From Xylocopa sonorina (Eukaryota > Arthropoda > Insecta > Hymenoptera > Apidae): a stretch of DNA of 64,000 nucleotides. Position numbers and translations under genes: made by a program. This document shows, piece by piece, positions 25,941 through 40,005 of this stretch (the stretch's first letter is position 1; each line of letters begins with the position of its first letter). Below the pieces are notes generated by a model that was not told the origin of the DNA, did not search any database, and saw only the letters and a list, made by a program, of their open reading frames with translations. The stretch spans positions 558,001 to 622,000 of the forward strand of contig NW_027490256.1 of assembly GCF_050948175.1 (NCBI RefSeq). The letters run 5' to 3'.

Positions 25941-28900
25941 AGAGTTCATATGATTCCTAAAACGCGATATCGCATCTCATTTCTATGTTTCATGGTAAGA
26001 TATAATATGATTTGCGAAGTGTTATGTATTCCTCGTCTACACTTCAAATGAATGTAAATGCGACACTACCTTGCTAGGAAATAGCGTCTGCAGATGTATA
26101 GGTATCGTAGCAATAGTGTTCTAATGGCTCTTAAAACGCGATATCGCATCTCATTTCTATGTTTCATGGTAAGATATAATATGATTTGCGAAGTGTTATG
26201 CAGTCCTCGTCTACACTTCAAATGAATGTAAATGCGACACTTCGTTGCTAGGAAATAGCGTTTGCAGATGTCTACGTATCGAAGCAATAGAGTTCAAATG
26301 CTTCTTAAAACGAGATATTGCATCTCTTATCTATGGCTCATGATAAGATATTATATTCTTTGCGAAGTGTTATGCATTGCTCGTCTACGATTCAAATGAA
26401 TGTAAATGCGACACTACCTTGCAAGGAAATAGCGTTTCCAGATGTCTACGTATCGAAGCAATAGAGTTCAAATGCTTCTTAAAACAAGGTATCGCATCTC
26501 ATTTCTATGTTTCATGATAAGATGAAATATTCATTGCGAAGTGTTATGTAATCCTCGCCTACACTTCAAATCAATGTAAATGCGACACTTCCTCGCTAGG
26601 AAATAGCGTCTGCAAATGTCTACCTATCGTAGCAATAGAGTTCTAATGCTTCTTAAAACGCGATATCGCATCGCATTTCTATGTTTCATGGTAAGATATA
26701 ATATGATTTGCGAAGTGTCACGTATTCCTCGTCTACACTTCAACTGAATGTAAATGCGACACTTCCTTGCAAGGAAATAACGTCTGCAGATGTCTAGGTA
26801 TCGTAGCAATAGAGTTCTTATGATTCTTAAAACGCGATATCGCAACTCATTTCCATGTTTCATGGTAAGATATAATATGATTTGCGATGTGTTATGTATT
26901 CCTCGTCTACACTGCAAACGAATGTAAATGCGACACTTCCTTGCAAGGAAATAGCGTTTGCAAATTTCTACCTATCGTAGCAATAGTGTTCTAATGCTCC
27001 TTAAAACGCGATATCGCATCTCATTTCTATGTTTCATGGTAAGATATAATATGATGTGCGAAGTGTTATGTATTCCTCGTCTACACTTCAAATGAATGTA
27101 AATGCGACACTTCCTCGCTAGGAAATAGCGTCTGCAGATGTCTACGTATCGAAGCAATAGAGTTCAAATGCTTCTTAAAACGCGATATCGCATCTCATTT
27201 CTATGTTTCATGGTAAGATATAATATGATTTGCGAAGTGTTATGTATTCCTCGTCTACACTTCAAATGAATGTAAATGCGACACTACCTTGCTAGGAAAT
27301 AGCGTCTGCAGATGTATAGGTATCGTAGCAATAGAGTTCTAATGGCTCTTAAAACGCGATATCGCATCTCATTTCTATGTTTCATGGTAAGATATAATTT
27401 GATTTGCGAAGTGTTATGTAGTCCTCGTCTACACTTCAAATGAATGTAAATGCGACACTTCGTTGCTAGGAAATAGCGTTTGCAGATGTCTACGTATCGA
27501 AGCAATAGAGTTCAAATGCTTCTTAAAACGAGATATTGCATCTCTTACCTATGTCTCATGATAAGATATTATATTCTTTGCGAAGTGTTATGCATTCCTC
27601 GTCTACGATTCAAATGAATGTAAATGCGACACTTCCTTGCAAGGAAATAGCGTTTGCAGATGTCTACGTATCGTAGCAGTAGATTTGTAATGCTCCTTAA
27701 AACGCGATATCGCATCTCATTACTATGTTTCATGGTAAGGTATAATATGATTTGCGAAGAATCATGTATTCCTCGTCTACACTTCGAATGAATGTGAATG
27801 CGAGACTTCTTTGCTAGGAAATAGCGTTTGCAAATGTCTACCTATCGTAGCAATAGTGTTCTAATGCTTCTTAAAACGCGATATCGTATCTCATTTCTAT
27901 GTTTCATGGTAAGATATAATATGATTTGCGAAGTGTTATGTATTCCTCGTCTACACATCAACTAAGTGTAAATGCGCACTTCCTTGCAAGGAAATGGCGT
28001 TTGCAGATGTCTGCGTATCGTAGCAATAGATTTCTAATGCTTCTTAAATAGCGATATCGCATCTCATTTCTATGTTTCATGGTAAGATATAATATGATTT
28101 GCGAAGTGTTATGTAGTCCTCGCCTACACTTCAAATGAATGTAAATGCGACACTTCCTTGCTAGGAAATAGCGTCTGCAGATGTCTAGGTATCGTAGCAA
28201 TAGAGTTTTAATGCTTCTTAAAACGCGATATCGCATCCCATTTCTATGTTTCATGGTAAGATGTAATATGATTTGCGAAGTGTCATGTATTCCACGTCTA
28301 CACTTCAAATGAATGTAAATGCGACACTACCTTGCAAGGAAATAGCGTTTGCAGATGTCTACGTATCGAAGCAATAGGGTTCAAATGCTTCTTAAAACAA
28401 GATATCGCATCTCATTTCTATGTTTCATGATAAGATGTAATATTCATTGCGAAGTATTATGTATTCCTCGTCTACACTTCAAATGAATGTAAATGCGACA
28501 CTTCCTTGCAAGGAAATAGCGTTTGCAGATGTCTACGTATCGAAGCAATAGAGTTCAAATGCTTCTTAAAACAAGATATCGCATCTCATTTCTATGTTTC
28601 ATGATAAGATGTAATATTCATTGCGAAGCATTATGTATTCCTCGTCTACACTTCAAATGAATGTAAATGCGACACTTCCTTGCTAGGAAATAGCGTTTCC
28701 AGATGTCTACGCATCGAAGCAATAGAGTTCAAATGCTTCTTAAAACGAGATATTGCATCTCATATCTATGTTTCTTGATAAGATATAATATTCATTGCGA
28801 ACTGTTATGCATTCCTCGTCTACGATTCAAATGAATGTAAATGCGACACTTCCTTGCAAGGAAATAGCGTTTGCAGATGTCTACGTATCGTAGCAATAGA

Positions 28901-31900
28901 GTTCTAATGCTTCTTAAAACGCGATATCGCATCTCATTTCTATGTTTCATGGTAAGATATAATATGGTTTGCGAAGTGTTATGTATTCCTCGTCTACACT
29001 TCAGATGAATGTAAATGCGACACTTCCTTGCACGGAAATAGCGATTGCAGATGTCTACGTATCGTAGCAATAGAGTTCATATGATTCCTAAAACGCGATA
29101 TCGCATCTCATTTCTATGTTTCATGGTAAGATATAACATGATTTGCGAAGTGTTATGTATTCCTCGTCTACACTTCAAATGAATGTGAATGCGATACTTC
29201 CTCGCTAGGAAATAGCGTTTGCAGATGTCTACGTATCGTAGCAATAGCTTTCTAATGCTTCTTAAAATGCGATATCGAATCTCATTTCTATGTTTCATGG
29301 TAAGATATAACATGATTTGCGAAGTGTTATGTATTCCTCGTCTACGATTCAAATGAATGTAAATGCGACACTTCCTTGCAAGGAAATAGCGTTTGCAGAT
29401 GTCTACGTATCGTAGCAATAGAGTTCTAATGCTTCTTAAAACGCGATATCGCATCTCATTTCAATGTTTCATGGTAAGATATAATATGATTTGCGAAGTG
29501 TTATGTATTCCTCGTCTACACTTCAAATGAATGTAAATGCGACACTTCCTTGCAAGGAAATAGCGTTTGCAGATGTCTACGTATCGTAGCAATAGAGTTC
29601 TAATGCTTCTTAAAACGCGATATCGCATCTCATTTCAATGTTTCATGGTAAGATATAATATGATTTGCGAAGTGTTATGTATTCCTCGTCTACACTTCAA
29701 ATGAATGTAAATGCGACACTTCCTTGCTAGGAAATAGCGTCTGCAGATGTCTACGTATCGTAGCAATAGAGTTCATATGATTCTTAAAACGCGATATCGC
29801 ATCTCATTTCTATGTTTCATGGTAAGATATAATATGATTTGCGAAGTATCATGTATTCCTCGTGTACACTTCAAATGGATGTAAATGCGACACTTCCTTG
29901 CAAGGAAATAGCGTTTGCAGATGTCTACGTATCGTAGCAATAGAGTTCTTATGATTCTTAAAACTCGATATCGTATCTCATTTCTATGTTTCATGGTAAG
30001 ATATAATATGATTCGCAACGTATTATGTATTCCTCGTCTATACTTCAAGTGAATGTGAATGCGACACTACCTAGCTAGGAAATAGCGTCTGCAGGTGTAT
30101 AGGTGTCGTAGCAATAGAGTTCTAATGGCTCTTAAAACGCGATATCGCATCTCATTTCTATGTTTCATGGTAAGATATAATATGATTTGCGAAGTGTTAT
30201 GTAGTCCTCGTCTACACTTCAAATGAATGTGAATGCGACACTTCGTTGCTAGGAAATAGCGTTTGCAGATGTCTACGTATCGAAGCAATAGAGTTGAAAT
30301 GCTTCTTAAAACGAGATATTGCATCTCTTATCTATGTCTCATGATAAGATATTATATTCTTTGCGAAGTGTTATGCATTGCTCGTCTACGATTCAAATGA
30401 ATGTAAATGCGACACTACCTTGCAAGGAAATAGCGTTTCCAGATGTCTACGTATCGAAGCAATAGAGTTCAAATGCTTCTTAAAACGAGATATTGCATCT
30501 CATATCTATTTTTCTTGATAAGATATAATATTCATTGCGAAGTGTTATGCATTCCTCGTCTACGATTCAAATGAATGTAAATGCGACACTTCCTTGCAAG
30601 GAAATAGCGTTTGCAGATGTCTACGTATCGTAGGGATAGTGTTCTAATGCTTCTTAAAACGAGATATTGCATCTCATATCTATGTTTCATGATAAGATAT
30701 AATATTCATTGCGAAGTGTTATGCATTCCTCGTCTACGATTCAAATCAATGTAAATGCGACACTTCCTTGAAAGGAAATTGTTTTTGCAGATGTCTACGT
30801 ATCGTAGCAATAGAGTTCTTATGATTCTTAAAACGCGATATCGCATCTCATTTCTATGTTTCATGGTAAGATATAATATGATTCGCGACGTATTATGTAT
30901 TCCTCGTCTATACTTCAAATGAATGTGAATGCGACACTTCCTCGCTAGGAAATAGCGTTTGCAGATGTCTAGGTATCGTAGCAATAGAGTTCTAACGCTA
31001 CTTAAAACGCGATATCGCATCTCATTTCTATGTTTCATGGTAAGATATGATATGATTTGCGAAGTGTTATGTATTCCTCGTCTACACTTCAAATGAATGT
31101 AAATGCGACACTTCCTTGCAAGGAAATAGCGATTGCAGATGTCTACGTATCGAAGCAATAGAGTTCATATGATTCCTAAAACGCGATATCGCATCTCATT
31201 TCTATGTTTCACGGTAAGATATAATATGATTTGCGAAGTTTTATGTATTCCTCGTCTACACTTCAAATGAATGTAAATGCGACACTTCCTTGCAAGGAAA
31301 TAGCGTTTGCAGATGTCTACGTATCGTAGCAGTAGATTTGTAATGCTCCTTAAAACGCGATATCGCATCTCATTACTATGTTTCATGGTAAGGTATAATA
31401 TGATTTGCGAAGAATCATGTATTCCTCGTCTACACTTCGAATGAATGTGAATGCGAGACTTCTTTGCTAGGAAATAGCGTTTGCAAATGTCTACCTATCG
31501 TAGCAATAGTGTTCTAATGCTTCTTAAAACGCGATATCGTATCTCATTTCTATGTTTCATGGTAAGATATAATATGATTTGCGAAGTGTTATGTATTCCT
31601 CGTCTACACATCAACTAAGTGTAAATGCGCACTTCCTTGCAAGGAAATGGCGTTTGCAGATGTCTGCGTATCGTAGCAATAGATTTCTAATGCTTCTTAA
31701 ATAGCGATATCGCATCTCATTTCTATGTTTCATGGTAAGATATAATATGATTTGCGAAGTGTTATGTAGTCCTCGCCTACACTTCAAATGAATGTAAATG
31801 CGACACTTCCTTGCTAGGAAATAGCGTCTGCAGATGTCTAGGTATCGTAGCAATAGAGTTTTAATGCTTCTTAAAACGCGATATCGCATCCCATTTCTAT

Positions 31901-32524
31901 GTTTCATGGTAAGATGTAATATGATTTGCGAAGTGTCATGTATTCCACGTCTACACTTCAAATGAATGTAAATGCGACACTACCTTGCAAGGAAATAGCG
32001 TTTGCAGATGTCTACGTATCGAAGCAATAGAGTTCAAATGCTTCTTAAAACAAGATATCGCATCTCATTTCTATGTTTCATGATAAGATGTAATATTCAT
32101 TGCGAAGTATTATGTATTCCTCGTCTACACTTCAAATGAATGTAAATGCGACACTTCCTTGCTAGGAAATAGCGTTTCCAGATGTCTACGCATCGAAGCA
32201 ATAGAGTTCAAATGCTTCTTAAAACGAGATATTGCATCTCATATCTATGTTTCTTGATAAGATATAATATTCATTGCGAACTGTTATGCATTCCTCGTCT
32301 ACGATTCAAATGAATGTAAATGCGACACTTCCTTGCAAGGAAATAGCGTTTGCAGATGTCTACGTATCGTAGCAATAGAGTTCTAATGCTTCTTAAAACG
32401 CGATATCGCATCTCATTTCTATGTTTCATGGTAAGATATAATATGGTTTGCGAAGTGTTATGTATTCCTCGTCTACACTTCAGATGAATGTAAATGCGAC
32501 ACTTCCTTGCACGGAAATAGCGAT
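25941..32524 (+). repeat. Mixed-class satellite with a 3.65/3.48-kb offset duplication
   Basis: The early part, to about 26.5 kb, resembles 11.8-12.4 kb; cgagatattgc with ctatggctc lies at 26311 and 12183. A block from about 27600 to 29310 is repeated at about 31250-32790. The offset is 3653 bp at the left and 3479 bp at the right, because the first copy has one extra monomer near 28.4-28.6 kb. The markers catcaactaagtg and cgagacttctttg reappear here. Runs of class I are short and class II units are frequent. Confidence 0.75.
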
Positions 32525-35500
32525 TGCAGATGTCTACGTATCGTAGCAATAGAGTTCATATGATTCCTAAAACGCGATATCGCATCTCATTTCTATGTTT
32601 CATGGTAAGATATAACATGATTTGCGAAGTGTTATGTATTCCTCGTCTACACTTCAAATGAATGTGAATGCGATACTTCCTCGCTAGGAAATAGCGTTTG
32701 CAGATGTCTACGTATCGTAGCAATAGCTTTCTAATGCTTCTTAAAATGCGATATCGAATCTCATTTCTATGTTTCATGGTAAGATATAATATGATTTGCG
32801 AAGTGTTATGTATTCCTCGTCTACACTTCAAATGAAAGTAAATGCGACACTTCCTTGCTAGGAAATAGCGTTTGCAGATGTCTACGTATCGAAGCAATAG
32901 AATTCAAATGCTTCTTAAAACGAGATATTGCATCTCATATCCATGTTTCATAATAAGATATAATATTCATTGCGAAGTGTTATGCATTCCTCGTCTACGA
33001 TTCAAATGAATGTAAGTGCGACACTTCCTTGCAAGGAAATAGCGTTTGCAGATGTCTACGTATCGTAGCAATAGAGTTCTAATGCTTCTTAAAACGCGAT
33101 ATCGCATCTCATTTCAATGTTTCATGGTAAGATATAATATGATTTGCGAAGTGTTATGTATTCCTCGTCTACACTTCAAATGAATGTAAATGCGACACTT
33201 CCTTGCTAGGAAATAGCGTCTGCAGATGTCTACGTATCGTAGCAATAGAGTTCATATGATTCTTAAAACTCGATATCGCATCTCATTTCTATGTTTCATG
33301 GTAAGATATAATATGATTCGCGACGTATTATGTATTCCTCGTCTATACTTCAAATGAATGTGAATGCGACACTACCTAGCTAGGAAATAGCGTCTGCAGG
33401 TGTATAGGTATCGTAGCAATAGAGTTCTAATGGCTCTTAAAACGCGATATCGCATCTCATTTCTATGTTTCATGGTAAGATATAATATGATTTGCGAAGT
33501 GTTATGTAGTCCTCGTCTACACTTCAAATGAATGTAAATGCGACACGTCGTTGCTAGGAAATAGCGTTTGCAGATGTCTACGTATCGAAGCAATAGAGTT
33601 GAAATGCTTCTTAAAACGAGATATTGCAACTCTTATCTATGTCTCATGATAAGATATTATATTCTTTGCGAAGTGTTATGCATTGCTCGTCTACGATTCA
33701 AATGAATGTAAATGCGACACTACCTTGCAAGGAAATAGCGTTTCCAGATGTCTACGTATCGAAGCAATAGAGTTCAAATGCTTCTTAAAACGAGATATTG
33801 CATCTCATATCTATTTTTCTTGATAAGATATAATATTCATTGCGAAGTGTTATGCATTCCTCGTCTACGATTCAAATGAATGTAAATGCGACACTTCCTT
33901 GCTAGGAAATAGCGTTTGCAGATGTCTACGTATCGAAGCAATAGAGTTCAAATGCTTCTTAAAAAGAGATATTGCATCTCTTATCTATGTTTCATGATAA
34001 GATATAATATTCATTGCGAAGTGTTATGCATTCCTCGTCTACACTTCAAATGAATGTAAATGCGACACTTCCTTGCAAGGAAATAGCGTCTGCAGATGTC
34101 TAAGTATCGTAGCAATAGAGTTCTTATGATTCTTAAAACGCGATATCGCAACTCATTTCCATGTTTCATGGTAAGATATAATATGATTTGCGATGTGTTA
34201 TGTATTCCTCGTCTACACTGCAAACGAATGTAAATGCGACACTTCCTTGCAAGGAAATAGCGTTTGCAAATTTCTACCTATCGTAGCAATAGCGTTCTAA
34301 TGCTTCTTAAAACGCGATATCGCATCTCATTTCTATGTTTCATGGTATGATATAAAATGATGTGCGAAGTGTTATGTATTCCTCGTCTACACTTCAAATG
34401 AATGTAAATGCGACACTACCTTGCTAGGAAATAGCGTCTGCTGATGTATAGGTATCGTAGCAATAGAGTTCTAATGGCTCTTAAAACGCGATATCGCATC
34501 TCATTTCTATGTTTCATGGTAAGATATAATATGATTTGCGAAGTGTTATGTAGTCCTCGTCTACACATCAAATGAATGTAAATGCGACACTTCGTTGCTA
34601 GGAAATAGCGTTTGCAGATGTCTACGTATCGAAGCAATAGAGTTCAAATGCTTCTTAAAACGAGATATTGCATCTCTTATCTATGTCTCATGATAAGATA
34701 TTATATTCTTTGCGAAGTGTTATGCATTCCTCGTCTACGATTCAAATGAATGTAAATGCGACACTACCTTGCAAGGAAATAGCGTTTCCAGATGTCTACG
34801 TATCGAAGCAATAGATTTCAAATGCTTCTTAAAACAAGATATCGCATCTCATTTCTATGTTTCATGATAAGATGTAATATTCATTGCGAAGTGTTATGTA
34901 ATCTTCGCCTACACTTCAAATCAATGTAAATGCGACACTTCCTTGCTAGGAAATAGCGTTTGCAGATGTCTACGTATCGAAGCAATAGAGTTCAAATGCT
35001 TTTTAAAAAAGAGATATTGCATCTCTTATCTATGTTTCATGGTAAGATATAATATGATTTGCGAAGTGTCATGTATCCCTCGTCTACACTTCAAATGAAT
35101 GTAAATGCGACACTTCCTCGCTAGGAAATAGCGTCTGCAAATGTCTACCTATCGTAGCAATAGAGTTCTAATGCTTCTTAAAACGCGATATCGCATCTTA
35201 TTTCTATGTTTCATGGTAAGATATAATATGATTTGCGAAGTGTCATGTATTCCTCGTCTACACTTCAAATGAATGTAAATGCGACACTTCCTTGCAAGGA
35301 AATAGCGTCTGCAGATGTCTAGGTACCGTAGCAATAGTGTTCTTATGATTCTGAAAACGCGATATCGCAACTCATTTCCATGTTTCATGGTAAGATATAA
35401 TATGATTTGCGATGTGTTATGTATTCCTCGTCTACACTGCAAACGAATGTAAATGCGACACTTCCTTGCAAGGAAATAGCGTTTGCAAATTTCTACCTAT

Positions 35501-38500
35501 CGTGGCAATAGTGTTCTAATGCTTCTTAAAACGCGATATCGCATCTCATTTCTATGTTTCATGGTAAGATATAATATGATTTGCGAAGTGTCATGTATTC
35601 CTCGTCTACACTTCAAATGAATGTAAATGCGACACTTCCTTGCAAGGAAATAGCGTCTGCAGATGTCTAGGTACCGTAGCAATAGTGTTCTAATCCTTCT
35701 TAAAACGCGATATCGTATCTCATTTCTATGTTTCTTGGTAAGATATAGTATGATTTGCGAAGTGTTATGTATTCCTCGTCTACACTTCAAATGAATGTAA
35801 ATGCGACACTTCCTTGCTAGGAAATAGCGTTTGCAGATGTCTATGTATCGAAGCAATAGAGTTCAAATGCTTCTTAAAACGAGATATTGCATCTCATTTC
35901 TATGTTTCATGGTAAGATATAATATGATTTGCGAAGTATCATGTATTCCTCGTCTACACTTCAAATGAATGTAAATGCGACACTTCCTTTCTAGGAAATA
36001 GCGTCTGCAGATGTCTAGGTATGGTAGCAATATAGTTCTTATGATTCTTAAAACGCGATATCGCATCTTATCTCTATGTTTCATGGTAAGATATAATATG
36101 ATTTGCAAAGTATCACGTATTCCTCGTCTACACTTCAAATGAATGTAAATGCGACACTTCCTTGCTAGGAAATAGCGTCTGCAGATGTCTACGTATCGTA
36201 GCAATGGAGTTCATATGATTCTTAAAACGAGATATTGCTTCTCATATCTATGTTTCCTGATAAGATATAATATTCATTGCAAAGTGTTATGCATTCCTCG
36301 TCTACGATTCAAATGAATGTAAATGCGACACTTCCTTGCAAGGAAATAGCGTTTGCAGATGTCTACGTATCGTAGCAATAGAGTTCTTATGATTCTTAAA
36401 ACGCGATATCGCATCTCATTTCTATGTTTCATGGTAAGATATAATATGATTCGCGACGTATTATGTATTCCTCGTCTATACTTCAAATGAATGTGAATGC
36501 GACACTTCCTCGCTAGAAAATAGCGTTTGCAGATGTCTACGTATCGTAGCAATAGAATTCTAATGCTTCTTAAAACGCGATATCGCATCTCATTTCTATG
36601 TTTCATGGTAAGATATAATATGATTTGCGAAGTGTCATGTATTCCACGTCTACACTTCAAATGAATGTAAATGCGATACTACCTTGCAAGGAAATAGCGT
36701 TTGCAGATGTCTAGTATCGTAGCAATAGAGTTCTAATGCTACTTAAAACGCGATATCGCATCTCATTTCTATGTTTCATGGTAAGATATAATATGATTTG
36801 CTAAGTGTTATGTATTCCTCGTCTACACTTCAAATGAATGTAAATGCGACACTTCCTTGCAAGGAAATAGCGATTGCAGATGTCTACGTATCGAAGCAAT
36901 AGAGTTCATATGATTCCTAAAACGCGATATCGCATCTCATTTCTATGTTTCATGGTAAGATATAATATGATTTGCGAAGTGTTATGTATTCCTCGTCTAC
37001 ACTTCAAATGAATGTAAATGCGACACTACCTTGCTAGGAAATAGCGTCTGCAGATGTATAGGTATCGTAGCAATAGTGTTCTAATGGCTCTTAAAACGCG
37101 ATATCGCATCTCATTTCTATGTTTCATGGTAATATATAATATGATTTGCGAAGTGTTATGTAGTCCTCGTCTACACTTCAAATGAATGTAAATGCGACAC
37201 TTCGTTGCTAGGAAATAGCGTTTGCAGATGTCTACGTATCGAAGCAATAGAGTTGAAATGCTTCTTAAAACGAGATATTGCATCTCTTATCTATGTCTCA
37301 TGATAAGATATTATATTCTTTGCGAAGTGTTATGCATTGCTCGTCTACGATTCAAGTGAATGTAAGTGCGACACTACCTTGCAAGGAAATAGCGTTTCCA
37401 GATGTCTACGTATCGAAGCAATAGAGTTCAAATGCATCTTAAAACAAGATATCGCATCTCATTTCTATGTTTCATGATAAGATGTAATATTCATTGCGAA
37501 GTGTTATGTAATCCTCGCCTACACTTCAAATCAATGTAAATGCGACACTTCCTTGCTAGGAAATAGCGTTTGCAGATGTCTACGTATCGAAGCAATAGAG
37601 TTCAAATGCTTCTTAAAAAAGAGATATTGCATCTCTTATCTATGTCTCATGATAAGATATTATATTCTTTGCGAAGTGTTATGCATTCCTCGTCTACGAT
37701 TCAAATGAATGTAAATGCGGCACTACCTTGCTAGGAAATAGCGTTTCCAGATGTCTACGTATCGAAGCAATAGAGTTCAAATGCTTCTTAAAACGAGATA
37801 TTGCATCTCATATCTATGTTTCTTGATAAGATATAATATTCATTGCGAAGTGTTATGCTTTCCTCTTCTACGTTTCAAATGAATGTAAATGCGACACTTC
37901 CTTGCAAGGAAATAGCGATTGCAGATGTCTACGTCTCGTAGCAATAGAGTTCATATGTTCTTAAAACGCGATATCGCATCTCAATTCTATGTTTCATGAT
38001 AAGATATAACATGATTTGCGAAGTGTTATGTATTCCTTGTCTACACTTCAAATGAATGTGAATGCGACACTTCCTTGCTAGGAAATAGCGTCTGCAGATA
38101 TCTAGGTATCGTAGCAATAGAGTTCTAATGCTTCTTAAAACGCGATATCGCATCTCATTTCTATGTTTCAAGGTAAGATGTAATATGATTTGCGATGTGT
38201 TATGTATTCCTCGTCTACACTGCAAACGAATGTAAATGCGACACTTCCTTGCAAGGAAATAGCGTTTGCAAATTTCTACCTATCGTAGCAATAGCGTTCT
38301 AATGCTTCTTAAAACGCGATATCGCATCTCATTTCTATGTTTCATGGTAAGATATAATATGATTTGCGAAGTGTCATGTATTCCACGTCTACACTTCAAA
38401 TGAATGTAAATGCGATACTACCTTGCAAGGAAATAGCGTTTGCAGATGTCTAGTATCGTAGCAATAGAGTTCTAATGCTACTTAAAACGCGATATCGCAT

Positions 38501-40005
38501 CTCATTTCTATGTTTCATGGTAAGATATAATATGATTTGCTAAGTGTTATGTATTCCTCGTCTACACTTCAAATGAATGTAAATGCGACACTTCCTTGCA
38601 AGGAAATAGCGATTGCAGATGTCTACGTATCGAAGCAATAGAGTTCATATGATTCCTAAAACGCGATATCGCATCTCATTTCTATGTTTCATGGTAAGAT
38701 ATAATATGATTTGCGAAGTGTTATGTATTCCTCGTCTACACTTCAAATGAATGTAAATGCGACACTACCTTGCTAGGAAATAGCGTCTGCAGATATATAG
38801 GTATCGTAGCAATAGTGTTCTAATGGCTCTTAAAACGCGATATCGCATCTCATTTCTATGTTTCATGGTAATATATAATATGATTTGCGAAGTGTTATGT
38901 AGTCCTCGTCTACACTTCAAATGAATGTAAATGCGACACTTCGTTGCTAGGAAATAGCGTTTGCAGATGTCTACGTATCGAAGCAATAGAGTTGAAATGC
39001 TTCTTAAAACGAGATATTGCATCTCTTATCTATGTCTCATGATAAGATATTATATTCTTTGCGAAGTGTTATGCATTGCTCGTCTACGATTCAAGTGAAT
39101 GTAAGTGCGACACTACCTTGCAAGGAAATAGCGTTTCCAGATGTCTACGTATCGAAGCAATAGAGTTCAAATGCATCTTAAAACAAGATATCGCATCTCA
39201 TTTCTATGTTTCATGATAAGATGTAATATTCATTGCGAAGTGTTATGTAATCCTCGCCTACACTTCAAATCAATGTAAATGCGACACTTCCTTGCTAGGA
39301 AATAGCGTTTGCAGATGTCTACGTATCGAAGCAATAGAGTTCAAATGCTTCTTAAAAAAGAGATATTGCATCTCTTATCTATGTCTCATGATAAGATATT
39401 ATATTCTTTGCGAAGTGTTATGCATTCCTCGTCTACGATTCAAATGAATGTAAATGCGGCACTACCTTGCTAGGAAATAGCGTTTCCAGATGTCTACGTA
39501 TCGAAGCAATAGAGTTCAAATGTTCTTAAAACGCGATATCGCATCTCAATTCTATGTTTCATGATAAGATATAACATGATTTGCGAAGTGTTATGTATTC
39601 CTTGTCTACACTTCAAATGAATGTGAATGCGACACTTCCTTGCTAGGAAATAGCGTCTGCAGATATCTAGGTATCGTAGCAATAGAGTTCTAATGCTTCT
39701 TAAAACGCGATATCGCATCTCATTTCTATGTTTCAAGGTAAGATGTAATATTATTTGCGAAGTGTTATGTATTCCTCGCCTATACTTAAAATGAATGTAA
39801 ATGCGAGACTTCTTTGCTAGGAAATAGCGTTTGCAAATGTCTACCTATCGTAGCAATAGTGTTCAAATGCTTCCTAAAACGAGATATTGCATCTCATATC
39901 TATGTTTCATGATAAGATATAATATTCATTGCGAAGTGTTATGCATTCCTCGTCAACGATTCAAATGGATGTAAATGCGACACTTCCTTGCTAGGAAATA
40001 GCGTT
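32525..40005 (+). repeat. 7481-bp super-repeat, first copy
   Basis: From about 32525 the sequence matches that from 40006 at offset 7481. The offset changes to 7655 at about 33.3-33.6 kb, returns to 7481 to about 36.05 kb, then becomes 7133 to about 38185. Every change is one or two whole monomers (174 or 348 bp). Within this copy, a single-base-deleted marker ctagtatcg at 36711 and 38450 shows an internal ten-monomer repeat of 1739 bp. Confidence 0.82.
36661..39500 (+). repeat. 1739-bp ten-monomer tandem repeat, partial second copy
   Basis: The rare ctagtatcg deletion, the ggtaatatataat variant and the agtgcgacac variant all recur 1739 bp apart (36.7-37.7 kb versus 38.4-39.5 kb). The second copy then skips to a position one monomer earlier, at offset 1565, in the segment ending near 39736. 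The 43.8-45.3 kb copy has only one version of this block. Confidence 0.8.
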